Notes under the pieces: model-generated
The model's database searches: none
Told to the model about the DNA's origin: nothing
Seen by the model: only the letters and a program-made list of their open reading frames with translations
NCBI RefSeq assembly: GCF_004209755.1
Contig: NZ_CP035913.1
Span: 6,820,001-6,884,000 of the forward strand
From: Pseudoduganella lutea
GTDB taxonomy: Bacteria; Pseudomonadota; Gammaproteobacteria; Burkholderiales; Burkholderiaceae_D
DNA: 64,000 nt
Direction of reading: 5' to 3'
Made by a program: the position numbers and the translations under genes
Shown here: piece by piece, positions 10,623 through 19,648 of the stretch
Layout: the number at the start of each line of letters is the position of its first letter
Numbering within the stretch: position 1 is the first letter of the stretch

Positions 10623-12614
10623 TTACGGCGCCAGCCGGTAGCGCTGCTCGCGGTACAGCAGCGACGGCAGCATCACGTGCGCCATCGCCCGGTCGACCAG
10701 GCCTTGCGGCGGTGGCACCCGGTCGAGTGTCAGGTCCCCGCTCGCCGCATCGTATCGGCCCGCCAGCGGTGGCTGGCCGGGACGCAGGATGGTCGCGGAA
10801 TCGCCTTCCAGCCACGCAAAGTAATTGTCGAACTGGAGCAATGCCCGGCCCGGCGTTTCGCTGTCTTGCGCCAGGTCGCGGCCGATCATCGGATGGTCGC
10901 TGGAAATCCCCATCAGCGACAGCAGCGTGGGCCCCAGGTCGATCTGGCTGGCCAGCGTGCGGATGTGCTTCGGCTGCACATCCGCACCGAGGATCAGGCC
11001 CGGAATGTGGAACTTGTTGACTGGCACGAGGCTGTTGCCGTACACGCGGTTGTCGTGGTCGGCCACGATCAGGAACACGGTATCGCGCCAGTAATCCTCC
11101 TGCTTGGCGGCGCGAATGAACTTGCCAAGGGCGAAGTCGGCATACTTCACGGCGTTGTTGACGCCCTGTTTCACCGGGTCGTGCAGCGCGATTTTCCCGT
11201 CGGGGAATTCGAACGGTTCGTGGTTCGATGAGGTGAAGATCAGGCTGAAAAAGGGCTTGCCCTGCGCATGCAGCGCTTTCAGCCGCTCCAGCGACGTGTC
11301 GAACAGGTCTTCATCCGACGCGCCCCAGCTGCCTTCGAATCGGGGATGCATGTCGCGCCGGTCCACCACGTTCTTGAAACCGTTACCGGTAAAGAAGCCG
11401 CGCATATTGTCGAAATGCGCTTCGCCGCCGTACACGAACTCCGTGTTGTACCCCTGCTTGCCCAGGCCCAGCGCCAGCGTATAGAAATCGCGCTGCGCCA
11501 GCGACAGCTTGACCACACTGCGCGCGGGCGTGGGCGCATAACCGGAAACCACCGCCTCGATGCCGCGTACCGACCGCGTGCCGGTGGCATACAGCTGCTC
11601 GAACCACCAGCCTTCTTCCTTGAGCTTTTCCAGTTCGGGCGTGACCGGCAGGCCGCCCAGCGATTTTACAAACGTGGCGCCCAGGCTTTCCTCGAGCACG
11701 ATCACCAGGTTCAATGGCTTGTCGCGCCGGTAGGCGGCCTGCTGGTGGTGCAGCGTGGGCAGCTGCGTCGATGGAAAGCGGTAGCCGCGCAGCCATGGCG
11801 CGGACGTGACCTGTGCCAGCACTTGCTCATGCGGCACGCTGCCATAGATCTCCGACGATCGGGCTTCCTTGCGCATGGCACTCACGGCATCGAGCACGGA
11901 CCACGCCGAGTTGATCACGAGGGAGTTGACGAGCGCATCGCCGGAGAGCGCAAACATCGCGGGGTTGGCGGGGCGATGCGCGGTGGTGGAGCGGATCTGC
12001 AGGATCACTGTCAGCAGCAGCAGGGGCCACGTGAGGAACAGCACGCGCGATGGCCACATCGTCATGCGGCGCGAGGCCGCCGCCAGCGCGCGGTGCACCA
12101 GCAGGGCCAGCGCGATGGTGGCGGCGATCGTCACGAACAGCGCCAGCCGGTAGCCGTGCCACAGCGTGCCGAATACTTCCGCCGGGTATGCCAGGTATTC
12201 GATGAACAAGCGGTTCGGCCGCACATCGTATTGCAGGATGAACTGCGGTGTCGCCAGTTCCAGGAAGCCGATGAAAACCAGGGCCAGTGTGCTCCACCAG
12301 GCCGTCAGCCGTGTCCACAGCCGTGCCGTGCGCGCATGGGCGAGCAGCGGCGCTAGCGCGAGCGGCACCGCAAGAAAATAGCCCAGCACGATCAGATCGG
12401 CGCGCATGCCCTGCACGAAGATCTCGCCAGGAAGCCCCGCCGCGGTGACGCGCTGCCATTGCCACGCCACGAGGGCAATGCGCGACGCAGACAGCAGTAC
12501 CAGCCCGCCGACCAGCAGCCAGAACAGGTTCAAGTAAGGTCCGGTGCGGTACCACCAGTGCACCGGGGCGCCTGGAAAGAGGGGAGGAGATGCGGTGGCG
12601 ACAGCTTGGTTCAT
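10623..12614 (-). CDS. LtaS/MdoB-like membrane phosphoglycerol transferase (sulfatase superfamily)
   Basis: A 663-residue membrane enzyme. About five transmembrane helices occupy residues 25-225, followed by an external alkaline-phosphatase-fold domain. Catalytic features of the LTA-synthase type are visible: the metal-binding start NLVIVLEESLG, the nucleophile threonine in ATGTRSVRGIE, and the late metal site VADHDNRVYG with the following KFHIPGLILG. Gram-negative members add phosphoglycerol or phosphoethanolamine to membrane-derived glycans or lipids. It converges on the Hcp-like gene, and no biosynthetic partner is adjacent, so the acceptor is unknown. The ATG at 12614 has only a weak ribosome site. 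Confidence 0.85.
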   Translation of the reverse strand: MNQAVATASPPLFPGAPVHWWYRTGPYLNLFWLLVGGLVLLSASRIALVAWQWQRVTAAGLPGEIFVQGMRADLIVLGYFLAVPLALAPLLAHARTARLWTRLTAWWSTLALVFIGFLELATPQFILQYDVRPNRLFIEYLAYPAEVFGTLWHGYRLALFVTIAATIALALLVHRALAAASRRMTMWPSRVLFLTWPLLLLTVILQIRSTTAHRPANPAMFALSGDALVNSLVINSAWSVLDAVSAMRKEARSSEIYGSVPHEQVLAQVTSAPWLRGYRFPSTQLPTLHHQQAAYRRDKPLNLVIVLEESLGATFVKSLGGLPVTPELEKLKEEGWWFEQLYATGTRSVRGIEAVVSGYAPTPARSVVKLSLAQRDFYTLALGLGKQGYNTEFVYGGEAHFDNMRGFFTGNGFKNVVDRRDMHPRFEGSWGASDEDLFDTSLERLKALHAQGKPFFSLIFTSSNHEPFEFPDGKIALHDPVKQGVNNAVKYADFALGKFIRAAKQEDYWRDTVFLIVADHDNRVYGNSLVPVNKFHIPGLILGADVQPKHIRTLASQIDLGPTLLSLMGISSDHPMIGRDLAQDSETPGRALLQFDNYFAWLEGDSATILRPGQPPLAGRYDAASGDLTLDRVPPPQGLVDRAMAHVMLPSLLYREQRYRLAP

Positions 12615-13132
12615 GGGCTCGTTTGACGTGGTTGATCATGCGCGTCGAGCGCACAAGTGCCACACAGTAGCGAAGCCGCCGTAGCGCCATCGTTAAACGC
12701 CGGTTAATTTCCCGTTAAGTGGGCTACGGGTGTCCACCGGAATCGCACGTAACGCCGCTGGCGACCCACAGCGCGTGCGAGGAGGGCCGCCTGCAGCGGC
12801 CCATGGGCCCAGCCCCCCTCAAAGGCCAGGTGCGCCGGACCCGCGCGTACCGCATGGAACCGGCCGGCAATGCCGGTTGGAGAAAGATGATTCGTTGTCA
12901 ATCTTGACTGAATGAAAGCGATCCCGCACCATGCCCCACAGACTGGCCAAACAACACGCACGTCCAACCGGCAGGAATAACAAACTAATTTGCAACTAAC
13001 CGAAGGTCGCATCACTAATCCGACTTCACAAGAACAGGGCTACTCAACCAGCCAATCTATAAACGACGGCGCTGGCAACCAGCAATTTCGCCAGCGGGCA
13101 GGGCAATGCGCCCATTGATGAGAAGGAGAATA
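12615..13132. other. 518-base gap without a supported gene
   Basis: Between the divergently placed LtaS-like and serine-hydrolase genes. The left part (12690-12720) has repeated GTTAA steps, which may belong to the LtaS-like promoter. Short open frames on both strands between 12704 and 13015 lack a ribosome site, Pro/Ala/Arg-biased composition only, and no recognisable motif. I see no terminator, tRNA or insertion sequence. Confidence 0.5.
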
Positions 13133-14278
13133 ATGCAGGGTTCAGTCAACCTCGAGTTCTTCCGTACAGCGCTACTGTCGCTGGGGGCGTCATTCCTCGC
13201 CGGATGCGCATCGTTTGCCAATCCGGGTCCCATGCCCGCGAGCGGGCATGGGAGTGTGCATGAAATTCTGCCGGCGCTTGCGGAACACCATCGTGTCTGC
13301 AATGTGGTCGTGGCCGTCGTGCGAAACCGGAAACTCCATTCCATTGATTCCGCATCGGGTTGTAAAGCGGCCCGGCCCCCCGGCCCGGACAGCGTCTTCC
13401 AGGCCGCCTCGCTCAGCAAACCGTTGTTTGCCCACGCCGTGCTGCTCCTGGCGAAGGAAGGGCGGATCGAGCTCGAGGCGCCGGTCATGCGCTATTTGCC
13501 GGAAGGCTACCTGCATCGGTACGCCCCCCTCGAGGCGGAACCGTCCGAGCTGGTTACAGACCACCGCCTGAACGCAATCACCGTACGGATGGCGTTGAAC
13601 CATACATCGGGATTACCGAACTGGTCCTCCGGCCCGCTGCGCTTCGACACGGCGCCCGGTGCAAAGTGGGATTATTCGGGGGAAGGGTACGTGTTCCTGC
13701 AGCGAGCGGTGGAAGCGGTGACGGGCCAGCCGCTCGACCGGTTCATGGCATCCGGGATTTTCCAGTCGCTCGGCATGCAGCACAGCGACTACGTGCTGGG
13801 CCCGCGCATTGCCCGGGACCTGGTACCGGGCACCAAGGCAAACGGCGCGCCCAGGGCAACGATCGAGATGACGAGCCCGGTTGCGGCGTTTTCGCTGCAC
13901 ACCACGGCGAACGATTACGCCAGGTTTCTTGTCGCGGTGCTCGCTGATCAACCGTCGGTGGATGTGATCACCGCGTCACCGGTCACCGTCGATGCGAAGC
14001 TGGATCTCGGCTGGGGCCTCGGCTGGGGCATCGCACGCGAACGCGACGACACGCTGATCTGGCAATGGGGGAATAATCCGGGCTACCGCGCATTTGTCAT
14101 CGCATCCGTTCGCAGCGGCGATGGCATGGTCATGCTGACGAACAGTGAAAACGGATTGAAGCTGGCGGAACCGTTGACACGCAGGATCCTGCCCGGCGAG
14201 CATGCGCTTTTCAGGTCAGCGGTGATGGGAACCGATGTGTTGACCATGCTCTGCAACGGATTGAAGCTCTGCCTGTGA
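13133..14278 (+). CDS. beta-lactamase-fold serine hydrolase lipoprotein
   Basis: A 381-residue protein of the class C beta-lactamase / D-aminopeptidase / esterase family (PF00144). A lipobox LAGC near residue 20 predicts lipid anchoring. The SxxK nucleophile motif is SLSK (in FQAASLSKPL), the second motif is YSG (WDYSGEGYVFLQ), which replaces the more common YSN, and a late WGNNPGYR segment takes the HxG/KxG position. Start 13133 is chosen because AAGGAG lies a few bases upstream and the signal peptide begins there. It ends one base from the convergent LysR gene. Peptide, ester or lactam substrates are all possible. Confidence 0.82.
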   Translation: MQGSVNLEFFRTALLSLGASFLAGCASFANPGPMPASGHGSVHEILPALAEHHRVCNVVVAVVRNRKLHSIDSASGCKAARPPGPDSVFQAASLSKPLFAHAVLLLAKEGRIELEAPVMRYLPEGYLHRYAPLEAEPSELVTDHRLNAITVRMALNHTSGLPNWSSGPLRFDTAPGAKWDYSGEGYVFLQRAVEAVTGQPLDRFMASGIFQSLGMQHSDYVLGPRIARDLVPGTKANGAPRATIEMTSPVAAFSLHTTANDYARFLVAVLADQPSVDVITASPVTVDAKLDLGWGLGWGIARERDDTLIWQWGNNPGYRAFVIASVRSGDGMVMLTNSENGLKLAEPLTRRILPGEHALFRSAVMGTDVLTMLCNGLKLCL

Positions 14279-14279
14279 T

Positions 14280-15242
14280 TCAGCGGTCGGCAGCCTGGAC
14301 CTGGAAGGACGGGACCGCGTTGCCATAGCGGTGTTCCAGGTACTGCCGGTAGAAATCGATAAAGGTCCGTACTTTCGCGGAGACTTGCCGGCCGGGCGGG
14401 TAGACCGCATAAATGCCGGCGGCCGGCAGTGACCATTCCGGTAACAGCCGGACCAGCAAGCCGGACGCAATCCCGTCCTGCGCATTGAACTGGTCCAGAA
14501 CCGACACCCCTGTATGCGCCTGAAGCAGTGAGCGCAATGCGCCGGGCGAATCGACCCGCACCCGCGATTTCACGTGGATCGTCTTCGTCTCACCGGCGGC
14601 GGACGAGAACTTCCACGTGAAAGGTGCCGGCAACAGCGTCAGCGCGATCCAGTCGAACAATTCGAGATCCCGCGGGTCTTGCGGGATCTGCCGACGCGCC
14701 AGATATGCCGGCGAAGCGACCACGTATTGTTCGAATCCGCCCAGCTTGACCGCCCGATTGGACGAATCGCGAAGCCAGCCCAGGCGAATGCTGACATCGA
14801 TGCCGGCTTCGATCAGGTCGACAACGCGGTCGCTCGTCCGCAGGTCGATGTCGAGATGTGGGTGCTGTCTCGCGAACTCGGCCAGGGCGGGCGCAAGCGA
14901 CAGGGCGGCATGGTCAACAGTCGTGCTGATCCGAAGCGTGCCGGAAAGCTGTTCCTCCCCGGTCGTGGCGCGGTCGATCGCTTCCAGCAGGCCCAGCAGG
15001 AGAGGGCGGCAATCCTCATGCAGCGCCTGGCCGGCGTCGGTCAGGACCACCTTGCGCGTCGTGCGGCTGAACAGCGTCAGGCCCAGCTTCGATTCGAGCC
15101 GGCTGATCTCCACACTCACCTTGGCGGTCGCCACACCGAGCCGTGCGGCGGCCGTCGTGAATCCGCCCGTTTCGGCCACGGCCGAGAACACCAGCAAATC
15201 GTTCAGGTCGATCTTCCCGGGATGCGCCATACGCAATGTCAT
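14280..15242 (-). CDS. LysR-family transcriptional regulator
   Basis: A 320-residue regulator with the winged HTH at residues 10-70 (DLLVFSAVAETGGFTTAAARLGVATAKVSVEISRLE split across the helix pair) and a periplasmic-binding-like effector domain from ~95. It belongs to the CrgA/AaeR-type group common in Burkholderiales. It is divergently transcribed from the NAD(P)-binding protein gene with a 122-base shared promoter region, the standard layout for LysR control of the neighbour. Two starts (15242, 15230) are possible; the first has a weak AAAG. Confidence 0.85.
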   Translation of the reverse strand: MTLRMAHPGKIDLNDLLVFSAVAETGGFTTAAARLGVATAKVSVEISRLESKLGLTLFSRTTRKVVLTDAGQALHEDCRPLLLGLLEAIDRATTGEEQLSGTLRISTTVDHAALSLAPALAEFARQHPHLDIDLRTSDRVVDLIEAGIDVSIRLGWLRDSSNRAVKLGGFEQYVVASPAYLARRQIPQDPRDLELFDWIALTLLPAPFTWKFSSAAGETKTIHVKSRVRVDSPGALRSLLQAHTGVSVLDQFNAQDGIASGLLVRLLPEWSLPAAGIYAVYPPGRQVSAKVRTFIDFYRQYLEHRYGNAVPSFQVQAADR

Positions 15243-15364
15243 CTTTAAGAAATGCGGAAAAGTGAATTATGGATTGATCTGTTTTTCTGTTCAATGGCGC
15301 GTGTGATGATGTGTTCAACGGTCGCCCACACGACCACGACTATCCACATCACCAGGAGAATTCC

Positions 15365-16003
15365 ATGAAAGTTGCATTGATCGGCGCCACGGGTTACGTC
15401 GGCTCGGCGTTATTGCAAGAGGCGATCGCTCGCGGCCATGATGTCACCGCGCTTGTTTCGAATATCGCTAAAGTCCCGCAGTCGGAGCGTGTCACGCCCG
15501 TGCAGGCCGACGTCATGGCACGGGACGACCTGGCCGCCAGGCTGCATGGCCACGATGCGGTCATCAGCGCTTTCAGCGGCCATGCCCAGCCCGACGTGCT
15601 CGGCTACTACCTCCAGGGCATCGCGTCGATCCTTGCAGCGGCCAGACAGGCAAGCGTTCCACGCCTGCTGGTCGTCGGCGGTGCCGGCGGCCTGGAAGTG
15701 GCCCCGGGCGTGCAACTCATCGATACGCCAACGTTCCCAGACCAGTGGAAAGGCACGGCGGAAGGTGCGCGCCAGGCCTTGAACCTGCTGCGCGAGGAAC
15801 GCGACCTGGACTGGACCGTACTGGCGCCGTCCGCACACCTCGAGCCGGGCGAACGTACCGGCAAGTTCCGGCTGGGCCTCGACCAGTTGCTGGTCGACGC
15901 GCAAAGTCACAGCCATATCTCATTGGCGGACTACGCGGTGGCCATGATTGACGAGCTGGAGCGACCCGCGCATTCGCGCACTCGTTTCACTGTCGGTTAT
16001 TGA
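15365..16003 (+). CDS. NAD(P)-binding NmrA/epimerase-like oxidoreductase
   Basis: A 212-residue single-domain Rossmann protein. The opening MKVALIGATGYVGSALLQEA has the GATGYVG dinucleotide loop of NmrA/YwnB-like atypical short-chain reductases; VVGGAGGL and the final LADYAVAMIDELE are also typical. These proteins reduce quinones or flavins or sense NADP; the catalytic Tyr-x3-Lys is not evident. AGGAG lies 8 bases before the ATG. It is probably controlled by the divergent LysR regulator, perhaps in response to an electrophile or quinone. Confidence 0.8.
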   Translation: MKVALIGATGYVGSALLQEAIARGHDVTALVSNIAKVPQSERVTPVQADVMARDDLAARLHGHDAVISAFSGHAQPDVLGYYLQGIASILAAARQASVPRLLVVGGAGGLEVAPGVQLIDTPTFPDQWKGTAEGARQALNLLREERDLDWTVLAPSAHLEPGERTGKFRLGLDQLLVDAQSHSHISLADYAVAMIDELERPAHSRTRFTVGY

Positions 16004-16136
16004 GCCGGAATGGTCATCACTGGCCCCTCCCATGATCGGGGCGAGTAGATGATCTTGCGCTGCTGGCCACGGTAAGAGAAGGGCGCTTGTGGCCATCTTG
16101 CGGCAATCGGCCACGGAAAGTTGCTAGAATGAAGTC

Positions 16137-16406
16137 ATGAAAGCGCTTCTTCTGTTGATCCTGACCTTCTGTCTCTGCACGAGCGCTGTCGCTGGGCAGC
16201 GCGTGCCGCATGACTGCTGTCCGGATCAGGATCAGCATTGTTCGCTGCAGTGTATCGACATGGGCTGTGCACCTGGTGCGCTGGCGATTGCGCCGCCGCC
16301 GGTTCCTGTGCGCTGGGCAGTAGCGGACGCCAATGCCGAGCGATTCGTCGACCACGATGACGACCTGCCGTCGCCTTATCGAACCATCTGGGTTCCGCCT
16401 GATTGA
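16137..16406 (+). CDS. small exported Cys-rich protein
   Basis: An 89-residue protein with a signal peptide (MKALLLLILTFCLCTSAVAG) and a mature part with five cysteines clustered in about 25 residues (CCPDQDQHCSLQC...GC), followed by a Pro-rich stretch and an acidic tail. No family is recognised. The clustered Cys/His in the periplasm suggests metal binding or disulfide structure. It lies 53 bases upstream of a second tiny Cys-rich secreted protein, and the two probably form one transcript ending at the terminator at 16618. Confidence 0.6.
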   Translation: MKALLLLILTFCLCTSAVAGQRVPHDCCPDQDQHCSLQCIDMGCAPGALAIAPPPVPVRWAVADANAERFVDHDDDLPSPYRTIWVPPD

Positions 16407-16459
16407 CGTGTGGCGTTGACCGTCTTCGCCATATTTTTCAATTCACAAGGAACGCAATC

Positions 16460-16591
16460 ATGAAATCGAAACTCATCAAAATCTCCATCGCCGCTGGCCT
16501 GCTGGCTGCTTCCGCCGGTGCTTTCGCCGCGGCGAATGGCTGCTGCGGCAGTATCGAGTGCTGTCTGAGAATGCTGGCTTCCTGCTGCTAA
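16460..16591 (+). CDS. 43-residue secreted Cys-rich peptide
   Basis: After a 24-residue signal peptide ending AGAFA, the mature peptide is about 20 residues and contains six cysteines as three pairs (CC, CC, CC). The start at 16460 has AAGGAA upstream and opens the signal peptide (MKSKLIK); longer forms would spoil it. The mature part is too short for an enzyme. A metal-binding (copper-type) peptide, a disulfide-knotted antimicrobial, or a structural peptide would all fit. No modification enzymes or transporter are adjacent. It pairs with the upstream 89-residue protein. Confidence 0.62.
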   Translation: MKSKLIKISIAAGLLAASAGAFAAANGCCGSIECCLRMLASCC

Positions 16592-16916
16592 CCCAGTCGG
16601 CGTCAGGTAGAAGAGAAGGGCGGCTTTGGCCGCCCTTTGTCATTGTCGGCCGCTGAGGCGCTGCGCTAGGCCGGTCTGGAAAAGAGCGGAGCCTCGGAAC
16701 CTGCCTCCTTTCCCGTTGCGTTAGCGGCTAAAGGCACTCTCTTCTGCGACCTGTCTGCAGGCTGGGCTTTGTCGAGCGGCGGCAGTGTTGTAGACGCGGA
16801 CATTATCCGAGGGGTATGGGATTATTTCGTGCCGTGTAATGGCAGAATGACCATAGCTTCAGGTCACTTCGTGTGTCGTGCTTGCTCGACATTTATGCGG
16901 CTTGCCTAGGGACCCA
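16592..16916. other. 325-base gap holding a terminator and a leader, no gene
   Basis: The first part contains the terminator at 16618-16641. From 16641 to 16916 I see no open frame with a ribosome site. The sequence is somewhat less GC-rich around 16800-16890 and probably carries the promoter of the membrane protein at 16917. Confidence 0.5.
16618..16641 (+). terminator. Rho-independent terminator after the Cys-rich gene pair
   Basis: Stem GGGCGGC (16618-16624), loop TTTG, stem GCCGCCC (16629-16635), then TTTGTCATT. It lies 27 bases after the stop of the 43-residue peptide gene. Confidence 0.8.
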
Positions 16917-17573
16917 ATGGACAAACCCTTTCTCGTTCTTGCATGGGGCCTCGTCGCTGCCGCCGTATTAGGGGTATTCGGAGTTTATGTATTGCCCGCT
17001 GTGGGCTGGGCCATTGCGACCGTCATTGAAGCGTTTGGCGTGGCTGCCGGCCTGGCTGTCGCGACTGCCACGACTGGCCTGGCTACTGCGACCGTGCTGG
17101 CACCATGGGTTGCCGAGGTTGCCGCCGTCACTCTCGGCGCAACAGGCATGGGCGTCGGATATCTCGTCGTCCTGAAGGTCGTCGAAAAAGGCAAGGATCA
17201 CCCTTATGAGTTGTTGGTGCCGGTGTTCGGCATTCTGGCTGCACTCTGCGTCGACCTGACGAAGGATGCATTGCTTGAGTCGCAGATCATGAAGGCGTTC
17301 TATCCATTCTTCACCGGGGCACTCACCATCATCGGTGGCGTGTTGCTGATCAATAAGCAACTTCCAATGCGCATCGTGGGCGGTCTACTGCCTTTCATCC
17401 CACCGTTACTCGTAGTGCAGCAGTTGCTCACCCGGAAGAAGTACGACGTTGCGAAGGCGGCCTTGCAAGACCCCACGACCCCTGAGTTCATCGCGGTTTG
17501 GGGAACCCTGATCGTTGGCCTGGTGATCGTCATAATAGGCGTCTTGCAGCCAGGAAGGGGGAAAGCAGATTGA
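16917..17573 (+). CDS. polytopic membrane protein, hypothetical
   Basis: A 218-residue protein with about six hydrophobic segments, the first at residues 5-30 (VLAWGLVAAAVLGVFGVYVL) and the last at 188-212. A short charged loop KVVEKGKDHPYE separates two halves and another RKKYDVAKAALQDPTTPEF precedes the last helix. Ala/Thr/Gly-rich helices resemble small phage or mobile-element membrane proteins, but I recognise no family. Start 16917 is preferred because AGGGA precedes it and the N-terminus is then membrane-inserting. It is followed by the decayed Fis-type regulator fragment. Confidence 0.6.
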   Translation: MDKPFLVLAWGLVAAAVLGVFGVYVLPAVGWAIATVIEAFGVAAGLAVATATTGLATATVLAPWVAEVAAVTLGATGMGVGYLVVLKVVEKGKDHPYELLVPVFGILAALCVDLTKDALLESQIMKAFYPFFTGALTIIGGVLLINKQLPMRIVGGLLPFIPPLLVVQQLLTRKKYDVAKAALQDPTTPEFIAVWGTLIVGLVIVIIGVLQPGRGKAD

Positions 17574-17623
17574 TGGAAGCGAGGCTTGGTCACCATCAAT
17601 TTTAACTTTAGCTAGGGGAACGT

Positions 17624-17901
17624 GATGGATATCATCATTTTCGTGGTCAGCACATCGTAGATAAGGGTGGCTCCCAGTCGGACGCGACAAACAAATGGCA
17701 GCACCAGGCCGACTACAAGTCCAAGGAAAAGCTGCGCGCCGTGCGCAAAGTGGAGCGTCAGTTGGTCGAACGGGCGCTGGCCCAGACCAACGGCAATATC
17801 AGCGAAGCGGCCCAACTGTCCAATATGGAGCGGGCCACGCTGAGCCGCTGGCCAAGAAGTATCGCAACGGCGATCATGCGTGCATTGGCGAACTGCATTG
17901 A
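17624..17901 (+). pseudogene. decayed C-terminal fragment of a sigma-54 activator (Fis-type HTH)
   Basis: From about 17720 the frame reads EKLRAVRKVERQLVERALAQ then TNGNISEAAQLSNMERATLSR, nearly identical to the C-terminal Fis HTH of the complete activator at 24748-25788. Directly after LSR one base is missing (TGGCC where the intact gene has ATGGCC); the next frame then continues AKKYRNGDHACIGELH and stops at 17901. No AAA+ or upstream part of such a gene is present. The preceding in-frame codons (17624-17719) are unlike the activator and unidentified. This is a remnant of a second copy of the regulator. Confidence 0.75.
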
Positions 17902-18094
17902 TCCAGTGCTGCCCGACACGCTCCTGCTTTATGAAGGAACCGGCCTGATTGTGGACCATGCCGCTGTACATTGGTGAGGCCAGTCCGTTGCGCGGCGCGG
18001 ATGGAAGAGGGCGCTGCTTGGCGTCGTTACTGTCGCATCACCCAACAACAATGCCGAAGTAGTGGTTCGGCGTGCAAACCCGAAGGTCTGCAAA

Positions 18095-19648
18095 TCACAG
18101 CGCTCCTTTGATGGTCGTCCAGAATTTGCCCGCATGGAACTCGGCTACCGTCCAGAAAGGACCATCGACCATCGGTGCACTGATCCGGGATGAGCTGGCA
18201 AAATCGAGGCCGTCGAATGACTGGCAAGTTCCGTTGACAAATAACGGCGCGCTGCATTTGGGGCGAACCGATCGTGTTGTCGTGGTCACGCTTGCGCCTG
18301 TCCGCAAATAGTGGGATGCGAAATCCGTTCCCCACGCCTGCGAGTCGCAGCCAACCGAGCGGACCGCTGCGTTGCGGGTGAACCAGCAACGTCGGGGAAA
18401 CAGGCCGGCGTTCGCCAGCGGGTAAGTTGGCGCCGGCTCTTCAGGATCGAATTCCGCCGGCGCAAAAGTGCCGGCACCACCCCACATCGAGCCACCCCCG
18501 GCGTGCCCGAAAATTACCATGTCGGCGATTGGGGAGGCCCCGCCGTTGGAAGTAAGTTCGAGATCCACATCGGGCTCGGTGCTCGATACGCTGCCCGGAT
18601 AAAACAGTGCAGCAAGCTGTGCATGGTTAGGCTCGGCAGTGGCGTCGAACAGATGGATGTTTAACGTTGAACCCGTGGTCGCAGTCAGGTTCGAGATATC
18701 GAACTGGTCGCCCTTGTTGATGTAGAGCTCATATCGCGCGTTGAAATTGGCCGGTGGCGCGGGCAGGGTCGCCGCACGCATGCTGACCGGCCGAATGCAT
18801 TTCCAGTCGTTGAAATGGGCGCCGGCCTTTTTCGCCAGGCCACCCAGGGTATCGGTGTCGCTATCCGACGTGGCCGTGTTGCCGTCGGTTTTCCAGCGGC
18901 GCAGCACCGGGTGTGCATCCCGCGACACGATATCGCGGACCGACCCGGCACCCAGGACCGCTGAACCCGGGGCAGGCATCAGTTGCGCTGTCACCCGGTC
19001 GGCTTCGTGCTCTGCCTGGTCCCCGGCGCGGCCGAGCATGATGTTCCCCGGCGTGGGGCCTGCGCCGGCCTGCTGAACCACATGCGTCAATTCGTGCGCC
19101 AGCAGGCGGGCGCCGTGCGCGGTACCCGGCGCAAACTGGCCTGCGTCGAAGACGATATTCCGACCAACCGTGTAGGCGTGGGCGGAAACGGCCCGGGCCG
19201 ATTCCGCCGCGTGGCGATCCGTATGCACCCGGACATGGCCGAAGTCATGGCCAAAGCCTGCCTCCATGCGGACTCGCGTGGCAGTGTCCAGCGACTGGCC
19301 CGGCGCGCGCAGCACGCTGGCGACGCTGGCAGCGGCGTCGGCATGGCCCGGCGCAACCGTTCCGGATGAAGGGCGGCCATGGGGTGCCATGGGCATGGGC
19401 GACGTGGCGTCGCGCGGTTTACGAAATACATGAACGGGCGCCGCGCCGGCTGGCCGTTGCGCGCCCACGACACCGATGGCAAGGCTGGATCTGGCTTGGC
19501 AGCGGGGACACGAACCGCCGCATGCACACGAATGCGGTGGCGCCGGGATGCGTTCAGGTTGAGTGACAGGTGCTGGGGCCGCATGGCGCTGTACGAGAGA
19601 GCCGCCGATGCGGCCGCCCGATGATTTTTTCTGTTCCAGTGCCAGCAT
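18095..19648 (-). CDS. DUF4157 cargo-type protein with caspase-like C-terminal domain (eCIS-associated)
   Basis: A 517-residue protein without signal peptide. The N-terminal ~60 residues contain the module CACGGSCPRCQARSSL shared with two other proteins here. Residues ~105-200 form a DUF4157 domain with APGQSLD, FGHVRVHTD, YTVGRNIVFD and HELTHVVQQ (HExxH near 185), known to be strongly associated with contractile injection loci. The C-terminal part (about 300-517) has a beta-rich region, then MVIFGHAGGGSMWGG and RSVGCDSQAWG, a His-then-Cys pair placed as in caspase/CHAT peptidases. GAGGAG precedes the ATG by 7 bases. Likely role: injected effector; peptidase activity is inferred only. Confidence 0.75.
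   Translation of the reverse strand: MLALEQKKSSGGRIGGSLVQRHAAPAPVTQPERIPAPPHSCACGGSCPRCQARSSLAIGVVGAQRPAGAAPVHVFRKPRDATSPMPMAPHGRPSSGTVAPGHADAAASVASVLRAPGQSLDTATRVRMEAGFGHDFGHVRVHTDRHAAESARAVSAHAYTVGRNIVFDAGQFAPGTAHGARLLAHELTHVVQQAGAGPTPGNIMLGRAGDQAEHEADRVTAQLMPAPGSAVLGAGSVRDIVSRDAHPVLRRWKTDGNTATSDSDTDTLGGLAKKAGAHFNDWKCIRPVSMRAATLPAPPANFNARYELYINKGDQFDISNLTATTGSTLNIHLFDATAEPNHAQLAALFYPGSVSSTEPDVDLELTSNGGASPIADMVIFGHAGGGSMWGGAGTFAPAEFDPEEPAPTYPLANAGLFPRRCWFTRNAAVRSVGCDSQAWGTDFASHYLRTGASVTTTTRSVRPKCSAPLFVNGTCQSFDGLDFASSSRISAPMVDGPFWTVAEFHAGKFWTTIKGAL

Noticed and set aside
12704..13015. Small open frame on the minus strand with WTPVAHLTGN end.
   Set aside because: No ribosome site, no recognised domain, Arg/Ala bias as in shadows.
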